In this document: positions 25,603-34,737 of the stretch, one piece after another
How positions within the stretch are numbered: position 1 is the first letter of the stretch
Layout of the letters: each line of letters starts with the position of its first letter
Notes under the pieces: generated by a model
Told to the model about the DNA's origin: nothing
What the model saw: only the letters and a program-made list of their open reading frames with translations
Database searches by the model: none
Made by a program: the position numbers and the translations under genes
DNA from: Kitasatospora arboriphila
Lineage (GTDB): Bacteria; Actinomycetota; Actinomycetes; Mycobacteriales; Mycobacteriaceae
DNA: 64,000 bases
NCBI RefSeq assembly: GCF_000717275.1
Contig: NZ_JNYV01000002.1
Span: forward strand, 372,001 to 436,000
Direction of reading: 5' to 3'

Positions 25603-26580
25603 TCAGTCTTCTAGGACATCTCGGATTTGCAGGGAGCCGAAGTCGACGGTGTGGCCGCCGCCTTTGTTGCGGGCGACGTACATTGCGGTGTCTGCGGAGC
25701 TGACGATCTCCTCTGGGCTGCGTTCGTCGTCTGGTGATATGTGGGTGATTCCCACACTGGCCCGCAACCGGACAGCAGTCTCTTCGACGACCACCGGTTC
25801 GGTCAACGCCAGGTGGATGGAATCGGAGACGTCGTCGACGAAGTCCTGATCCACTCCTTGGAGAACTGCAATGAACTCTGCACCGACGACCCGACCCAGC
25901 AGATGGGGCTGGGGAAGGCAGTCACGTAGGCGTTGAGCGGTCTCGGCGAGGGCCTCGTCGCCGCGTAGGTGGCCCAAAGAGGCGTTGAGTTCTCTCAGCT
26001 TGTCGAAATTGATGACCATCACAACGTTGCTGCGGCCTACATCGTCGGTCGGAGACTGGAGCAGCGAGGCGAGGTGCTCGAGGACGGCGGGCAGCCTGGG
26101 AAGTCCGGTCAGCTGATCGTTCACGTCGCCGGCGAACAAACGTTTCCGCGAGAGATGGAGTTCCGTGATGTCGCGGAAAGACAACAACACCGAGCATTCA
26201 GGATCGTCGAGCCGTAGGTTAGCTCGGGACATTTCGAGCCACACCTTCTGACCGTTGAGGCCGTCGAAAGAGACTGTCGCAGTATTTATTTTGTCGTCAT
26301 GATCGCCTGGATTGGATGAAATACTCTGCGACTCAACAAGTTCCCCCTGGGAGTCGTGGAACTTTATCCCGAACCCGTCCGGAAATGACATATCGTCGAC
26401 CTGACGTTCGTCGAGCTCGAACAAGCTGCTTGCCACGTCATTGGCGAGTTGCAGGAGCCCATTCTGCGACAGCACGATCGCACCGATCGGCAGCGCATCG
26501 ATGACGGCCTCAACGCCCTGCCGGTCTGCGTGGGTAGGCACGCTGTGCAGGCCGCCTGGACGGTTGTTTCGGGTCATCAT
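25603..26580 (-). CDS. PAS-GGDEF protein with degenerate GGDEF site
   Basis: About 325 residues. A PAS domain spans roughly residues 25-140 (ALPIGAIVLSQNGLLQLANDVASSLFEL ... SVLLSFRDITELHLSRKRL). A GGDEF domain follows (NDQLTGLPRLPAVLEHLASL; VINFDKLRELNASLGHLRGDEAL). The signature that should read GG(D/E)EF is VGAEF (about residue 230), so the nucleotide-binding Gly and the catalytic acid are both changed. Diguanylate cyclase activity is therefore unlikely and a sensor/ligand role more likely. ATG at 26580 follows AAGAAGG; the frame also opens at a TTG at 26604. Confidence 0.85.
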   Translation of the reverse strand: MMTRNNRPGGLHSVPTHADRQGVEAVIDALPIGAIVLSQNGLLQLANDVASSLFELDERQVDDMSFPDGFGIKFHDSQGELVESQSISSNPGDHDDKINTATVSFDGLNGQKVWLEMSRANLRLDDPECSVLLSFRDITELHLSRKRLFAGDVNDQLTGLPRLPAVLEHLASLLQSPTDDVGRSNVVMVINFDKLRELNASLGHLRGDEALAETAQRLRDCLPQPHLLGRVVGAEFIAVLQGVDQDFVDDVSDSIHLALTEPVVVEETAVRLRASVGITHISPDDERSPEEIVSSADTAMYVARNKGGGHTVDFGSLQIRDVLED

Positions 26581-26673
26581 CGGCCCTTCTTGTTGGCTCA
26601 CCAAGTGAGCATGTCCGGTCGGTGTCGTGACCCCAACGTAGATGGGCGGCGCCGATCCTTGCGCCCTGGCCGA

Positions 26674-27921
26674 CTAATTCTCCTCGAGCTGCGCACGTTT
26701 TTCGCGTTCCATCTCGCGAACGGCCTTACGACGAGTGCTCAAGATTCCGACGGTGGCGATCAGCCAGACGGCGTATTGCACCGTCCATGCCACCCGGAAC
26801 GAGTCGAACGAGTAGCCGCCCATCGCCCCGATGATGATGCCCATCACCTGCATCACGATCAGCGACACCAGGAAGCCACCCATGTTGACCATGCCCTGTG
26901 CGGTCCCGAGGCTCTTGCTGGGATTGAAGGTACGCGCGAAGTCGAAACCGACCACCGAGCCCGGCCCGCCCACCGAGATGACCACCACGAGGATCACCAA
27001 GAGCCACGTGGGTGCCGGTGCCGGCAATGCCAGCACCACAGTCCAGATGGCCGCATTGCTACCCATGATTCCCAAGACAAGCCAGGAGCGTCGAGCCGGG
27101 AACCGACCGGTGAGCAAGCCGATGATGATGCCGGCACCGATGATCGACACCACCGAAGCGCTCAGCAGAGCGCCGGCTGCACCGGCCGAGAGGTTCTGCC
27201 CCGTTGTCAGATACGGGATACCCCACATCAACGCGAAGACGGTGATGGAGAACTGAGTGCCCATGTGGCTGAAGAACCCGAGCCTGGTTCCCGGGCGCGA
27301 CCACACCGTCTTGATGCTGCGCAGTGTCTCGCTCACCGACGCCGACTCGGTGGTGGTCTCGGTGCCGGGGGGAGCGTCGCGTACCAGAGCCAGTGCGAGC
27401 ACGGCGGTGAGGAGGCCAAGCGCGACGGCCGACGAGTATGCGGCCGTCCAGCCCGGCCCGTTCAGCAGAGCAAGGAACGGGACCGCCGACAGCACCTGGC
27501 CGAGTTGGCCGAGGATACCGGTCAACTGGGTCACCAGCGGTACCCGCTTGGGCGTGAACCACCGTGGCACCAGCCGCAGAACCGAGATGAACGTGAAGGC
27601 GTCGCCCGCCCCGACCAATGCGCGGGCGATGATGGCGGCAGGAAGGGCCTCGGTGAGTGCCAGGGTCATCTGGCCGGCAGCCATGATCAATGCGCCCGTC
27701 ACGATCAACGCCCGGCTGCCGTATCGATCGAGTAGCAGACCAGCCGGGATCTGCATGCTCGCGTAGACGATCACCTGCAACACCACAAAAGTGGAGAGCA
27801 CACTGGGGCTCGCCGAGAACCGGTCGGCGGCGTCGAGGCCGGAAACACCGAGAGTTGTCCGGTCCAGAACGGCGACGACGTACGCCAGCAGTCCCACCGA
27901 CCAGACCACCCAGGCGCGCAC
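26674..27921 (-). CDS. MFS transporter
   Basis: 415 residues with about 12 transmembrane helices. The signature loop is PAGLLLDRYGSRALI near residue 60, and the second-half loop reads GLLTGRFPARRSW near residue 265. The C-terminus is charged (RRKAVREMEREKRAQLEE), as in cytoplasmic tails. Related actinobacterial MFS proteins are annotated as nitrate/nitrite- or metabolite-type carriers, but nothing here fixes the substrate. GAGGAGG six bases before the GTG at 27921 makes the start secure. It is divergent from msrBA across 249 bases without an obvious site. Confidence 0.88.
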   Translation of the reverse strand: MRAWVVWSVGLLAYVVAVLDRTTLGVSGLDAADRFSASPSVLSTFVVLQVIVYASMQIPAGLLLDRYGSRALIVTGALIMAAGQMTLALTEALPAAIIARALVGAGDAFTFISVLRLVPRWFTPKRVPLVTQLTGILGQLGQVLSAVPFLALLNGPGWTAAYSSAVALGLLTAVLALALVRDAPPGTETTTESASVSETLRSIKTVWSRPGTRLGFFSHMGTQFSITVFALMWGIPYLTTGQNLSAGAAGALLSASVVSIIGAGIIIGLLTGRFPARRSWLVLGIMGSNAAIWTVVLALPAPAPTWLLVILVVVISVGGPGSVVGFDFARTFNPSKSLGTAQGMVNMGGFLVSLIVMQVMGIIIGAMGGYSFDSFRVAWTVQYAVWLIATVGILSTRRKAVREMEREKRAQLEEN

Positions 27922-28170
27922 CGTTCCTCCTCAGCCGACTCGATCGTCCTGCAATACGCGCGGGACCGGCCGTCGCCGCGATGCCCCCAGTCCACACCGG
28001 TCGCGCCGCATCGGCTCGCCAGGGGTGCGCAATCGGTAGCGTAGGCAACAACCGATGGCCGGAACACCTGCTGGCGTCGGAGGAACACCCGGGACACACT
28101 TGGTGTTGTCATACCCGAGTGACACCTCCGTCCCGCAGCCAGCGGAGACGAATCCCCCGAGGAGGACAAC

Positions 28171-28632
28171 GTGTCGCATGAATATCGCAAAGACCCCGAC
28201 GCCATCGCCCGGTTGAACCCGGCGCAGTTCGCCGTCACCCAGAAGTCGGCCACCGAGCCGGCCTTCCGGAACGAATTCTGGGACAACCACGAGGCCGGCC
28301 TGTACGTCGACATCGTGTCCGGTGAGCCCCTGTTCACGTCGACGAAGAAGTTCGACAGCGGCTGCGGATGGCCCAGCTTCACCACACCGATCGAACCGGC
28401 AAACGTGGTCGAGAAGACGGACAGCACCCACGGCATGGTGCGCACCGAAGTCCGGTCCACCCATGGCGACAGCCACCTGGGGCACGTCTTCAACGACGGA
28501 CCGATCGACGAAGGCGGTCTGCGTTACTGCATCAACTCGGCCGCACTCCGCTTCATCCCGGTCGCCGAGATGGAAAGTGCCGGCTACGGCGAGTACCTGC
28601 ATCTGTTCAACAGCAAGGAGGCCACACGATGA
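28171..28632 (+). CDS. msrB: peptide-methionine (R)-S-oxide reductase MsrB
   Basis: 153 residues. MsrB reduces methionine-R-sulfoxide in proteins. Family motifs are [10 protein letters not shown] near residue 61, [10 protein letters not shown] near 98 and [11 protein letters not shown] near 116, which contains the active-site Cys. The four-Cys zinc site of some MsrB proteins appears absent. Start is GTG with GAGGAGG at good spacing. Overlaps msrA by ATGA, so both stereoisomer reductases are coexpressed. Confidence 0.96.
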   Translation: MSHEYRKDPDAIARLNPAQFAVTQKSATEPAFRNEFWDNHEAGLYVDIVSGEPLFTSTKKFDSGCGWPSFTTPIEPANVVEKTDSTHGMVRTEVRSTHGDSHLGHVFNDGPIDEGGLRYCINSAALRFIPVAEMESAGYGEYLHLFNSKEATR

Positions 28633-29138
28633 CCGAAAAGGCGATACTGGCGGGCGGATGTTTCTGGGGCGTCCAGGAACTGGTTCGTAGGCAGCCAGGC
28701 GTCATCTCCACTCGGGTCGGCTACACCGGCGGCGACGTTCCCAACGCGACGTACCGCAACCACGGCACCCACGCCGAGGCCATCGAGATCGAGTTCGACC
28801 CCGAACAGACGAGCTACCGGGATCTTCTCGAGTTCTTCTTCCAGATCCACGACCCGTCGACCAAGAATCGACAGGGCAACGACATCGGGATGAGCTACCG
28901 ATCGGCGATCTTCTACACCGACGACGAGCAGAAGCGCGTCGCTCTCGACACCATCGCCGATGTGGACGCGTCGGGCCTGTGGCCAGGCAAGGTCGTCACC
29001 GAAGTGGTTCCTGCGGGACCGTTCTGGGAGGCCGAGCCCGAGCATCAGGACTACCTGCAGCGCATTCCGAACGGGTACACGTGCCACTTCGTGCGTCCGG
29101 GCTGGAAGTTGCCGCGGCGGGAGAACGCCAGCGCGTGA
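28629..29138 (+). CDS. msrA: peptide-methionine (S)-S-oxide reductase MsrA
   Basis: 169 residues, usual MsrA length. The active-site motif GGCFWG is at residues 9-14 with the nucleophilic Cys, followed by [22 protein letters not shown] (residues ~31-52) and [14 protein letters not shown] near 83. It reduces the S-epimer of methionine sulfoxide in free or protein-bound form in the cytoplasm. The start ATG overlaps the msrB stop. A hairpin covers its stop codon and a strong terminator lies about 45 bases further on. Confidence 0.96.
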   Translation: MTEKAILAGGCFWGVQELVRRQPGVISTRVGYTGGDVPNATYRNHGTHAEAIEIEFDPEQTSYRDLLEFFFQIHDPSTKNRQGNDIGMSYRSAIFYTDDEQKRVALDTIADVDASGLWPGKVVTEVVPAGPFWEAEPEHQDYLQRIPNGYTCHFVRPGWKLPRRENASA

Positions 29139-29158
29139 TCACCGCGCCGGTGATCACG
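29134..29158. terminator. hairpin over the msrA stop codon
   Basis: Perfect 11-base inverted repeat (29134-29144 with 29148-29158) with a three-base loop; the msrA TGA is inside the left arm. No T run, so it may protect the mRNA end or help termination with the next hairpin. Confidence 0.45.
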
Positions 29159-29183
29159 GTCTGATCATCGGCACCTGACACAT

Positions 29184-29214
29184 CAGGGCGACGCGCACAA
29201 TGCGCGTCGCCCTG
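29184..29214. terminator. bidirectional terminator between msrA and DUF3068 gene
   Basis: Perfect 14-base stem (29184-29197 with 29201-29214) and three-base loop between two convergent genes, followed on the + strand by a T-rich stretch. It fits a shared intrinsic terminator. Confidence 0.8.
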
Positions 29215-29234
29215 ATTCGTGTTTGGACCCTTGC

Positions 29235-30449
29235 TCAGCCGGCGAGGTCCTGACCACCCGTGGGCCTGTCAGAACGACGGCGGATCAGCAGGACGACGCC
29301 CGCGATCAACGAGATGCCACCGATCGTTCCCACGATCGCCGGGATGATGACACCACCCCACCGGAGCTGATCGACATAGCCGGAGGCTTTGTCCGACTGC
29401 CGGTCCTCGGTTGCCGAATCCCAGGCCATCGTCGCCTTGAACACGTCCATCCGGAAGTCGCGGATGGGCTGGGCAAGACCTGGATCTTCCCAACCCGGCG
29501 ACTTGAAGTACTGGTGCTGCTCTTCGAGTCCACGCAAGACGGTTCCCGTCTTCGGTTCCACCCACACATGCCGCGTGGCGGTCGCAAAACGGTCCATCAC
29601 GATCTTCTCGTCGGCAGGCACACCTTCGATGCCCCACCAACTCGCAGGCATCTCGAGTGACGTCCCCGGTGCGGGTTCGCCGCTGGGGGTCTCGAGCTGC
29701 ACCTGATCGATCTCGGGCACCTCGCTCACGAACTCGTACGCGGTGAGTCCGTTGATCTTCGTCTCCCCGACGAACTTGGCGGGGACGTCCTGGCGGGTGT
29801 TGACGTCGTAGTACGGGTACTCCGACTTCTCGACGTCGAAGCCGAACTTGTACTGGAAGCCCTCTCGCGGCGCCTCTACGAAGTTGCTCTCGTCCTCGAT
29901 GGTTCGAACGCCGGCCGGCGCCTGCACTGTGTGCAGGCGGTGGATCTCGCCGTTCGGCTTGCTCGTCTCGCGGTCGAGGGAGACGACGTCGATGTTGCCG
30001 GTGAGCACGCCATCGGAACACGTGCGCGCGCTGTCGACGGCAGCAACACTCGGCTCGACGATCTCCTCGCCGTCGCGGATGCGGTCGATCCGCACGGTCT
30101 GGCCGGACTGCACGGTCACCTGATCGCCGTCGGACGGTTCGATGACCACGGTGCGGCGCTGCTGGGTGAGGTGCGCGTCGAACACCTCGGCGCGTGGACC
30201 GGACACCGAACAGCGGTCGAAGACCTTTGCCGGCAGCTCGTCGTCATCGGTGATTCCGGCCGGCTGCGACACCGCCACGGTGGTGATGTCGAGATCAAGC
30301 GGTACCACCTTGAGCTGGGGGACCAACCAGACCGGGACGGCAATGGCAGCGGTCACGGCCGCGACGCCGAAAAAGATCAGCGCGGGCGCCAGAAACCTGT
30401 TGATTGTGAGCTCCCTTCGGATGCCGATGTGGCCCGACAAGTATGGCAA
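29235..30449 (-). CDS. DUF3068/PorA-family envelope protein
   Basis: Up to 404 residues with one N-terminal (FLAPALIFFGVAAVTAAIAVPVWLV) and one C-terminal (GGVIIPAIVGTIGGISLIAGVVLL) membrane helix and a ~330-residue exposed domain between them (TRQDVPAKFVGETKINGLTAYEF-type blocks). This is the DUF3068 family, often labelled PorA-like in mycolic-acid bacteria; a pore role is not established for this group. The start is uncertain: the frame opens at TTG 30449 without a ribosome site, while a GGGAG site sits six bases before an ATC at 30404 that directly precedes the first helix. Confidence 0.85.
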   Translation of the reverse strand: MPYLSGHIGIRRELTINRFLAPALIFFGVAAVTAAIAVPVWLVPQLKVVPLDLDITTVAVSQPAGITDDDELPAKVFDRCSVSGPRAEVFDAHLTQQRRTVVIEPSDGDQVTVQSGQTVRIDRIRDGEEIVEPSVAAVDSARTCSDGVLTGNIDVVSLDRETSKPNGEIHRLHTVQAPAGVRTIEDESNFVEAPREGFQYKFGFDVEKSEYPYYDVNTRQDVPAKFVGETKINGLTAYEFVSEVPEIDQVQLETPSGEPAPGTSLEMPASWWGIEGVPADEKIVMDRFATATRHVWVEPKTGTVLRGLEEQHQYFKSPGWEDPGLAQPIRDFRMDVFKATMAWDSATEDRQSDKASGYVDQLRWGGVIIPAIVGTIGGISLIAGVVLLIRRRSDRPTGGQDLAG

Positions 30450-30489
30450 GCGGACATGACGAGCTGACGGCGCACCTCATCGACGGCCA

Positions 30490-31908
30490 TCACAGCGGGT
30501 AGGTACCGAAGACTCCGGTGGGGTCGATCTGGTCTCTCAGCCCACGCAGTCGTGCGAGGTTCCCCCCGAACGCGGCGTCGATCTCCGCTTCCGTCTCGGC
30601 GAAACCGGGACGCACTTCCACGCTGTAGACGCCGGTGGTGTGCCCGGACAAGGCGACCAGCGTCTCGCTTGCCCAGGACAGACATGCTTCTTCGTCAGAC
30701 GGATCCGACCAGATCGCGTTGAGCGGGATGTTCCATTCGGCTGATCGCCCCCAGAAGGCCGTATCGGTGTCACCGACATCGGCGAGGGCGCCGCCTGTCT
30801 GCTGGAAGTCGATGCGGCAGGCGGGTGTAGGTGCGGCAGCGATCTGGGTGGCGAGCGCGTCCGCGACCGACGCATCTAGCGAGGGGCCGGTGAACACGGC
30901 CTTCCCGAAGAACGAGCCCCTGGCGTCGGTGGGTTCTGGCAGCAGGAGCGGGGACGGTTCGGTACCCCCGGCACCAGGTGGGGTGTATTCGGGCAGGCCC
31001 GAGAGATAGCGGCCCGACATCTCCGAACGGTAGTGCACCTCTTTCGACGCATCCATGACAGCCGTTGCCGCCCTTCGTGACTCATCGATGTCGGCGGCGT
31101 CTTCACTCGCACATGTGGTGAACAGCAGCATCACCGGTTGTCCCGGCGTCAGGTCGGTGTAGCCGAGCACCGCACCCATCATCGTGTGCCGCGGCACCTC
31201 TGGTGCGACGCGGAAGTACGTGGCGAGCGCGTCGAGACCCACCACACTCCGGTGCACCCACATCGGTCCCGCGCGATGAGTGTTCAGGGTGGCCGAGGTG
31301 ACCACGCCGAACGGTGGCGCGCACCCCCGAACCGCCCACCACAGGTCTGCGTCGCGGCCGGTACTGCTGTCGGACAACTGCACGACCTCGCCGGAGGGCA
31401 GGACCAACTCCACTGCGGCGAGGTGGTCGAGGGTCAACCCGAGGCTGCGGGTGTAGTAGCCGACCCCACCGCGGGTGACCAACCCGAACCCGGCGTGCTG
31501 TGAGATTCCGACCGGGACGATGCGGCCGGGGGCGAGAGCATCGAGCATGGTGCCGACGCTCGCTCCGCCACTGGCGGTGATCTTCTCGCCGTCTGCTTGC
31601 GCGCCGTTCATGTGAGCCGACAGATCGATCATGATCGACTGATCTGCAACGCAATTCGAACTCAGTCCGCCGCCTCGCACGGTGACCGTGTTTCCCGACC
31701 GTTCGGCGATGGTGACGGCCTCGGCCACCTCGCTCACGGAGGTCGGCTGCACCACGCACAGCGGGCGACGTCGCGCTGCATCGGGAAAGAAGATTCGCCC
31801 CAGAGCGTCGCGGTAGCCGGCCGTTCCGGATTCGTGCACCCGGCCTGCCAACGCCGCGTTCAGCTCGCGGATCGCATCGGTGCCCTGAGCCGCCACGATG
31901 GCCCCCAT
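30490..31908 (-). CDS. FAD-binding oxidase (PCMH/BBE type)
   Basis: About 472 residues. N-terminal FAD-binding (PCMH) domain: RRRPLCVVQPTSVSEVAEAVTIAERSGNTVTVRGGG near residues 47-82, then GVGYYTRSLGLTLDHL near 155. The C-terminal BBE segment NLARLRGLRDQIDPTGVFGTYPL closes the protein. No His/Cys pair for bicovalent FAD is evident in the usual positions, so flavin attachment is unclear. Such enzymes oxidise alcohols, sugars or alkaloid-like substrates; the substrate here is unknown. ATG at 31908 precedes the conserved region; the frame opens at 32061. Confidence 0.86.
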   Translation of the reverse strand: MGAIVAAQGTDAIRELNAALAGRVHESGTAGYRDALGRIFFPDAARRRPLCVVQPTSVSEVAEAVTIAERSGNTVTVRGGGLSSNCVADQSIMIDLSAHMNGAQADGEKITASGGASVGTMLDALAPGRIVPVGISQHAGFGLVTRGGVGYYTRSLGLTLDHLAAVELVLPSGEVVQLSDSSTGRDADLWWAVRGCAPPFGVVTSATLNTHRAGPMWVHRSVVGLDALATYFRVAPEVPRHTMMGAVLGYTDLTPGQPVMLLFTTCASEDAADIDESRRAATAVMDASKEVHYRSEMSGRYLSGLPEYTPPGAGGTEPSPLLLPEPTDARGSFFGKAVFTGPSLDASVADALATQIAAAPTPACRIDFQQTGGALADVGDTDTAFWGRSAEWNIPLNAIWSDPSDEEACLSWASETLVALSGHTTGVYSVEVRPGFAETEAEIDAAFGGNLARLRGLRDQIDPTGVFGTYPL

Positions 31909-32225
31909 TCCCGGTTCTTCGTACGCGGTGCCGCACAGACCTCCCGACGCGATCGAGTCTCTCAGACCACACGGATACTCACAGCGGAACGCCCGACGAC
32001 TCGAGACCATGGCCTTGCAACACCGGCCGAATCTCCCTCGGCGCCTTGTCAACCCACACAAAGATCGTGAGTGAAACTATCCATCTGCCGAGGGGCGTGC
32101 CCTTGACGATCACTTTCTCCCGCAACCACCGTCTTCACCCCACTGCGGGCCGCAGGGTGTGGTAAGCCTCTCGTATATCACGCGGATGCGGACGTGATCG
32201 TCGGGTGGAAGCCAAGGGGTATCGA

Positions 32226-33146
32226 ATGGGTCACCTACGTCTGGGTGCCGCTCTGGCCGCACCTGTTCTGGTACTCATGTCAGCGTTTCTGGTACCTGTG
32301 CCGGCGTCCGCCGCGCCCCCTGATGACTCTTCTCTTCCTGGCGTCAACCAGTTCACCTCCTGCGCACCGGCACCCGAACATCAACGACCCGTGGTGCTGG
32401 TACACGGCAACGGGTCAGGGATGGCCGCCACCTGGCGGACGTTGTCGAAGCGGCTCTCCGACTCAGGCTTCTGCGTGTTCGCGCTCGACTACGGACGTCA
32501 TCAGCCCGGTAGCGATGAGAACATCCTCGACCTCGCCGGCGGAAGCGACATTAGGGAGTCCGCAGACGTGCTCGCCGCGTTCGTCAGCAAGGTGCGATCG
32601 GCGACGTCGGCCGACAAGGTCGACGTGGTCGCCCATTCGATGGGCGCACTCACTGCACGCCACTACCTCAAGTTCGTGGAGCGCAACACCATTCACACTG
32701 TGGTGAGCGTCGGCGGCACCAACCACGGATCGACCTTCGAATCGAACACGGACCTGCCCCTTGGTTCCAACTCGGAGATATACAGGCACACCGACGCTGC
32801 CGGACTACCCGCCGACGAGGTGCTTGCCGCGGCCGTCGGTCCCACGTATGCCCAGCAGATGGCCGGGTCGTCTTTCCTCACGCAGCTGAACGCCGGTGGC
32901 GACACCGTTCCCGGGGTGGATTACGTGGCCGTGGCAACACGTGGCGACAAGGTCGTCACCCCGCCGGAGTCGGCGTTCCTCACTGCCGGCCCCGACGCCA
33001 CGGTGCGCAATGTGTGGGTTCAGGACGGTTGCCCCGGATTGGCCGTCGACCACATGGGTGTGACCACCCACCCGCGCTCCCTGTGGCTGATCCACACCGC
33101 TCTCGACCCAGACCATGCCGACACCATGCCCGCACCCTGCCCCTGA
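32226..33146 (+). CDS. secreted triacylglycerol lipase-like alpha/beta hydrolase
   Basis: 306 residues with a Sec signal peptide (APVLVLMSAFLVPVPASA, cleavage near residue 29). The mature enzyme has the lipase pattern: RPVVLVHGNGSG near 54, nucleophile elbow VAHSMGALTARHY near 137 with Ser, and a late His in DHMGVTTHPRSL near 280. Two Cys pairs suit a secreted protein. It probably hydrolyses lipid esters outside the cell. AAGGGG six bases before the ATG at 32226 supports the start. The next gene, an Ag85-like esterase, follows by 56 bases. Confidence 0.9.
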   Translation: MGHLRLGAALAAPVLVLMSAFLVPVPASAAPPDDSSLPGVNQFTSCAPAPEHQRPVVLVHGNGSGMAATWRTLSKRLSDSGFCVFALDYGRHQPGSDENILDLAGGSDIRESADVLAAFVSKVRSATSADKVDVVAHSMGALTARHYLKFVERNTIHTVVSVGGTNHGSTFESNTDLPLGSNSEIYRHTDAAGLPADEVLAAAVGPTYAQQMAGSSFLTQLNAGGDTVPGVDYVAVATRGDKVVTPPESAFLTAGPDATVRNVWVQDGCPGLAVDHMGVTTHPRSLWLIHTALDPDHADTMPAPCP

Positions 33147-33202
33147 ATCTCTTTCTTGCCGACCCACCACATGTTCATGCTCGCGACGTCACTAGGGACA
33201 CC

Positions 33203-34240
33203 ATGAGAAACCCCGTCACACAGTTCCGCCGGAACTCCCGTCTGTTCGTCGCCGTGGCAGTCGCAGGACTCGCGGTGGCGATGGCGCCTGCCGCCACGTC
33301 CTCCGCCGACCCCATCCTCGACCGCGCGATCGCGGCGCCCGACGGCTCCTATCTCGTGAGTCTTGTGCGCGGGGAAGGACGCGAGGCGACCGCCGAGGTG
33401 TACTCCGCCGCGATGGACAGGAACATCGGGCTCAAGCTGCTGATCGCGCCCGGAGACGAGCCGCGGCCGACCGTGTATGTGCTCGACGGGGTCGGTGGAG
33501 CCGGCGAGGAGAACGGCCTGCTCAGCTGGGGCGATGCAGCGTCGTTCTACAAGACGAAAGACGTCAATGTAGTTGCCACCCTGGGCGGAGACTCGAGCTA
33601 CTACACCGATTGGCAGCGCGACGATCCCGAACTCGGGCGCAACAAGTGGACCACCTTCCTCACCGTGGAACTCCCACCCATTGTCGACTCGGCCCTGAAC
33701 ACCACAGGCAAGAACGCGATCGTGGGTGTCTCGATGTCCGCCACCTCCGTGCTCGCGCTGTCCATCCAAAAACCCGACCTCTATGAAGGCGTGGCGTCGT
33801 TCAGCGGCTGCGCCCAGACCAGCGATCCGCTCGGACGTGCGTACGTCTACATCACGGTGTCGAACTTCGGTGGCAACCCCGTCAACATGTGGGGTGAGCC
33901 GGACGACCCCGCCTGGCAGGCAAATGATCCGTATGTCCACGCCGCCGGGCTGCGTGGAACCGCGCTCTACATCTCCACCGGCTCAGGACTGCCGGGTGAG
34001 CACGACAACCTCGAGGCTCCCAACGTCGACGGCCAGACCAGCCAGCTGGTGGCCCAATTGACTGCCGGCGGGGTGATCGAAGCCGCGACGAATCAGTGCA
34101 CTCACAACTTGCGGGGCCGGCTCGACGCGCTCGGAATCCCGGCCACCTACAACTTCAAGGACAGGGGAACGCACTCCTGGGACTACTGGCGCGACGACGT
34201 GCACGACTCGTGGCCCGTGCTCTACGAGTCGGTCCGCTGA
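33203..34240 (+). CDS. antigen-85-type mycolyltransferase-like esterase
   Basis: 345 residues with a signal peptide (FVAVAVAGLAVAMAPAATSSA). Its alpha/beta fold matches the Ag85/Cmt family that transfers mycolates between trehalose esters and arabinogalactan in the cell envelope. Visible elements are AMDRNIGLKLLIAP near 70, VYVLDGVGGAGEENGLLSWGD near 95, Ser in GVSMSATS near 177, an acidic residue in the SGCAQ region and His in RGTHSWDYWR near 325. The presence of this family implies a mycolate envelope. AGGGA precedes the ATG at 33203. Confidence 0.92.
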   Translation: MRNPVTQFRRNSRLFVAVAVAGLAVAMAPAATSSADPILDRAIAAPDGSYLVSLVRGEGREATAEVYSAAMDRNIGLKLLIAPGDEPRPTVYVLDGVGGAGEENGLLSWGDAASFYKTKDVNVVATLGGDSSYYTDWQRDDPELGRNKWTTFLTVELPPIVDSALNTTGKNAIVGVSMSATSVLALSIQKPDLYEGVASFSGCAQTSDPLGRAYVYITVSNFGGNPVNMWGEPDDPAWQANDPYVHAAGLRGTALYISTGSGLPGEHDNLEAPNVDGQTSQLVAQLTAGGVIEAATNQCTHNLRGRLDALGIPATYNFKDRGTHSWDYWRDDVHDSWPVLYESVR

Positions 34241-34252
34241 CGCCTGCCGACC

Positions 34253-34534
34253 TCAAAAGCCGAGACCCATCCAGTCGGTTCCCACAAAATCGGCCTCCAG
34301 TTTGGCGGCCTCGACGCGCACGTCGTCGGGGTCCGGGTCGAGACCATCTGCGGCGATTGCGCGTAGTGCCGCGGTGACGCCGGCCTCGTAGGTTTCGTAC
34401 CCACCGATGATCTCGCTGTCCGCACGCCACCACACCAGCAGATGGGTGCCGTTCGGCGACGGGCAGAAACCGACCATCTGGCCGTCGCGGGACAGGGTGG
34501 GGCAGCCATCCGGGTAGCCGTCATCGTCGCTCAT
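34253..34534 (-). CDS. conserved small hypothetical protein
   Basis: 93 residues, acidic, no signal or membrane segment. The centre (GTHLLVWWRADSEIIGGYETYEAGVTAALRAIAADGLDPDPDD) predicts a strand followed by a long helix. I do not recognise a family. It is convergent with the Ag85-like gene, 12 bases apart. The ribosome site for the ATG at 34534 is weak; support rests on good codon composition. Confidence 0.65.
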   Translation of the reverse strand: MSDDDGYPDGCPTLSRDGQMVGFCPSPNGTHLLVWWRADSEIIGGYETYEAGVTAALRAIAADGLDPDPDDVRVEAAKLEADFVGTDWMGLGF

Positions 34535-34737
34535 AGCCGCACTCTAGACATCGCCGCCGACAACACCGTTTGCTGTGCCCGACCCTGTGACCAGCAGACC
34601 GGCGACGTTGCACAGATCTCATTCCGATATCGCAATCGCTAATTAGCCGCTAGACGTCGCTTGATGGGCGGACTGTTGTGTTTGAGACCACAAATCCTTG
34701 GGTAGTCCGACAGGAAATCGTCTCGTCAGGAGTCAAC

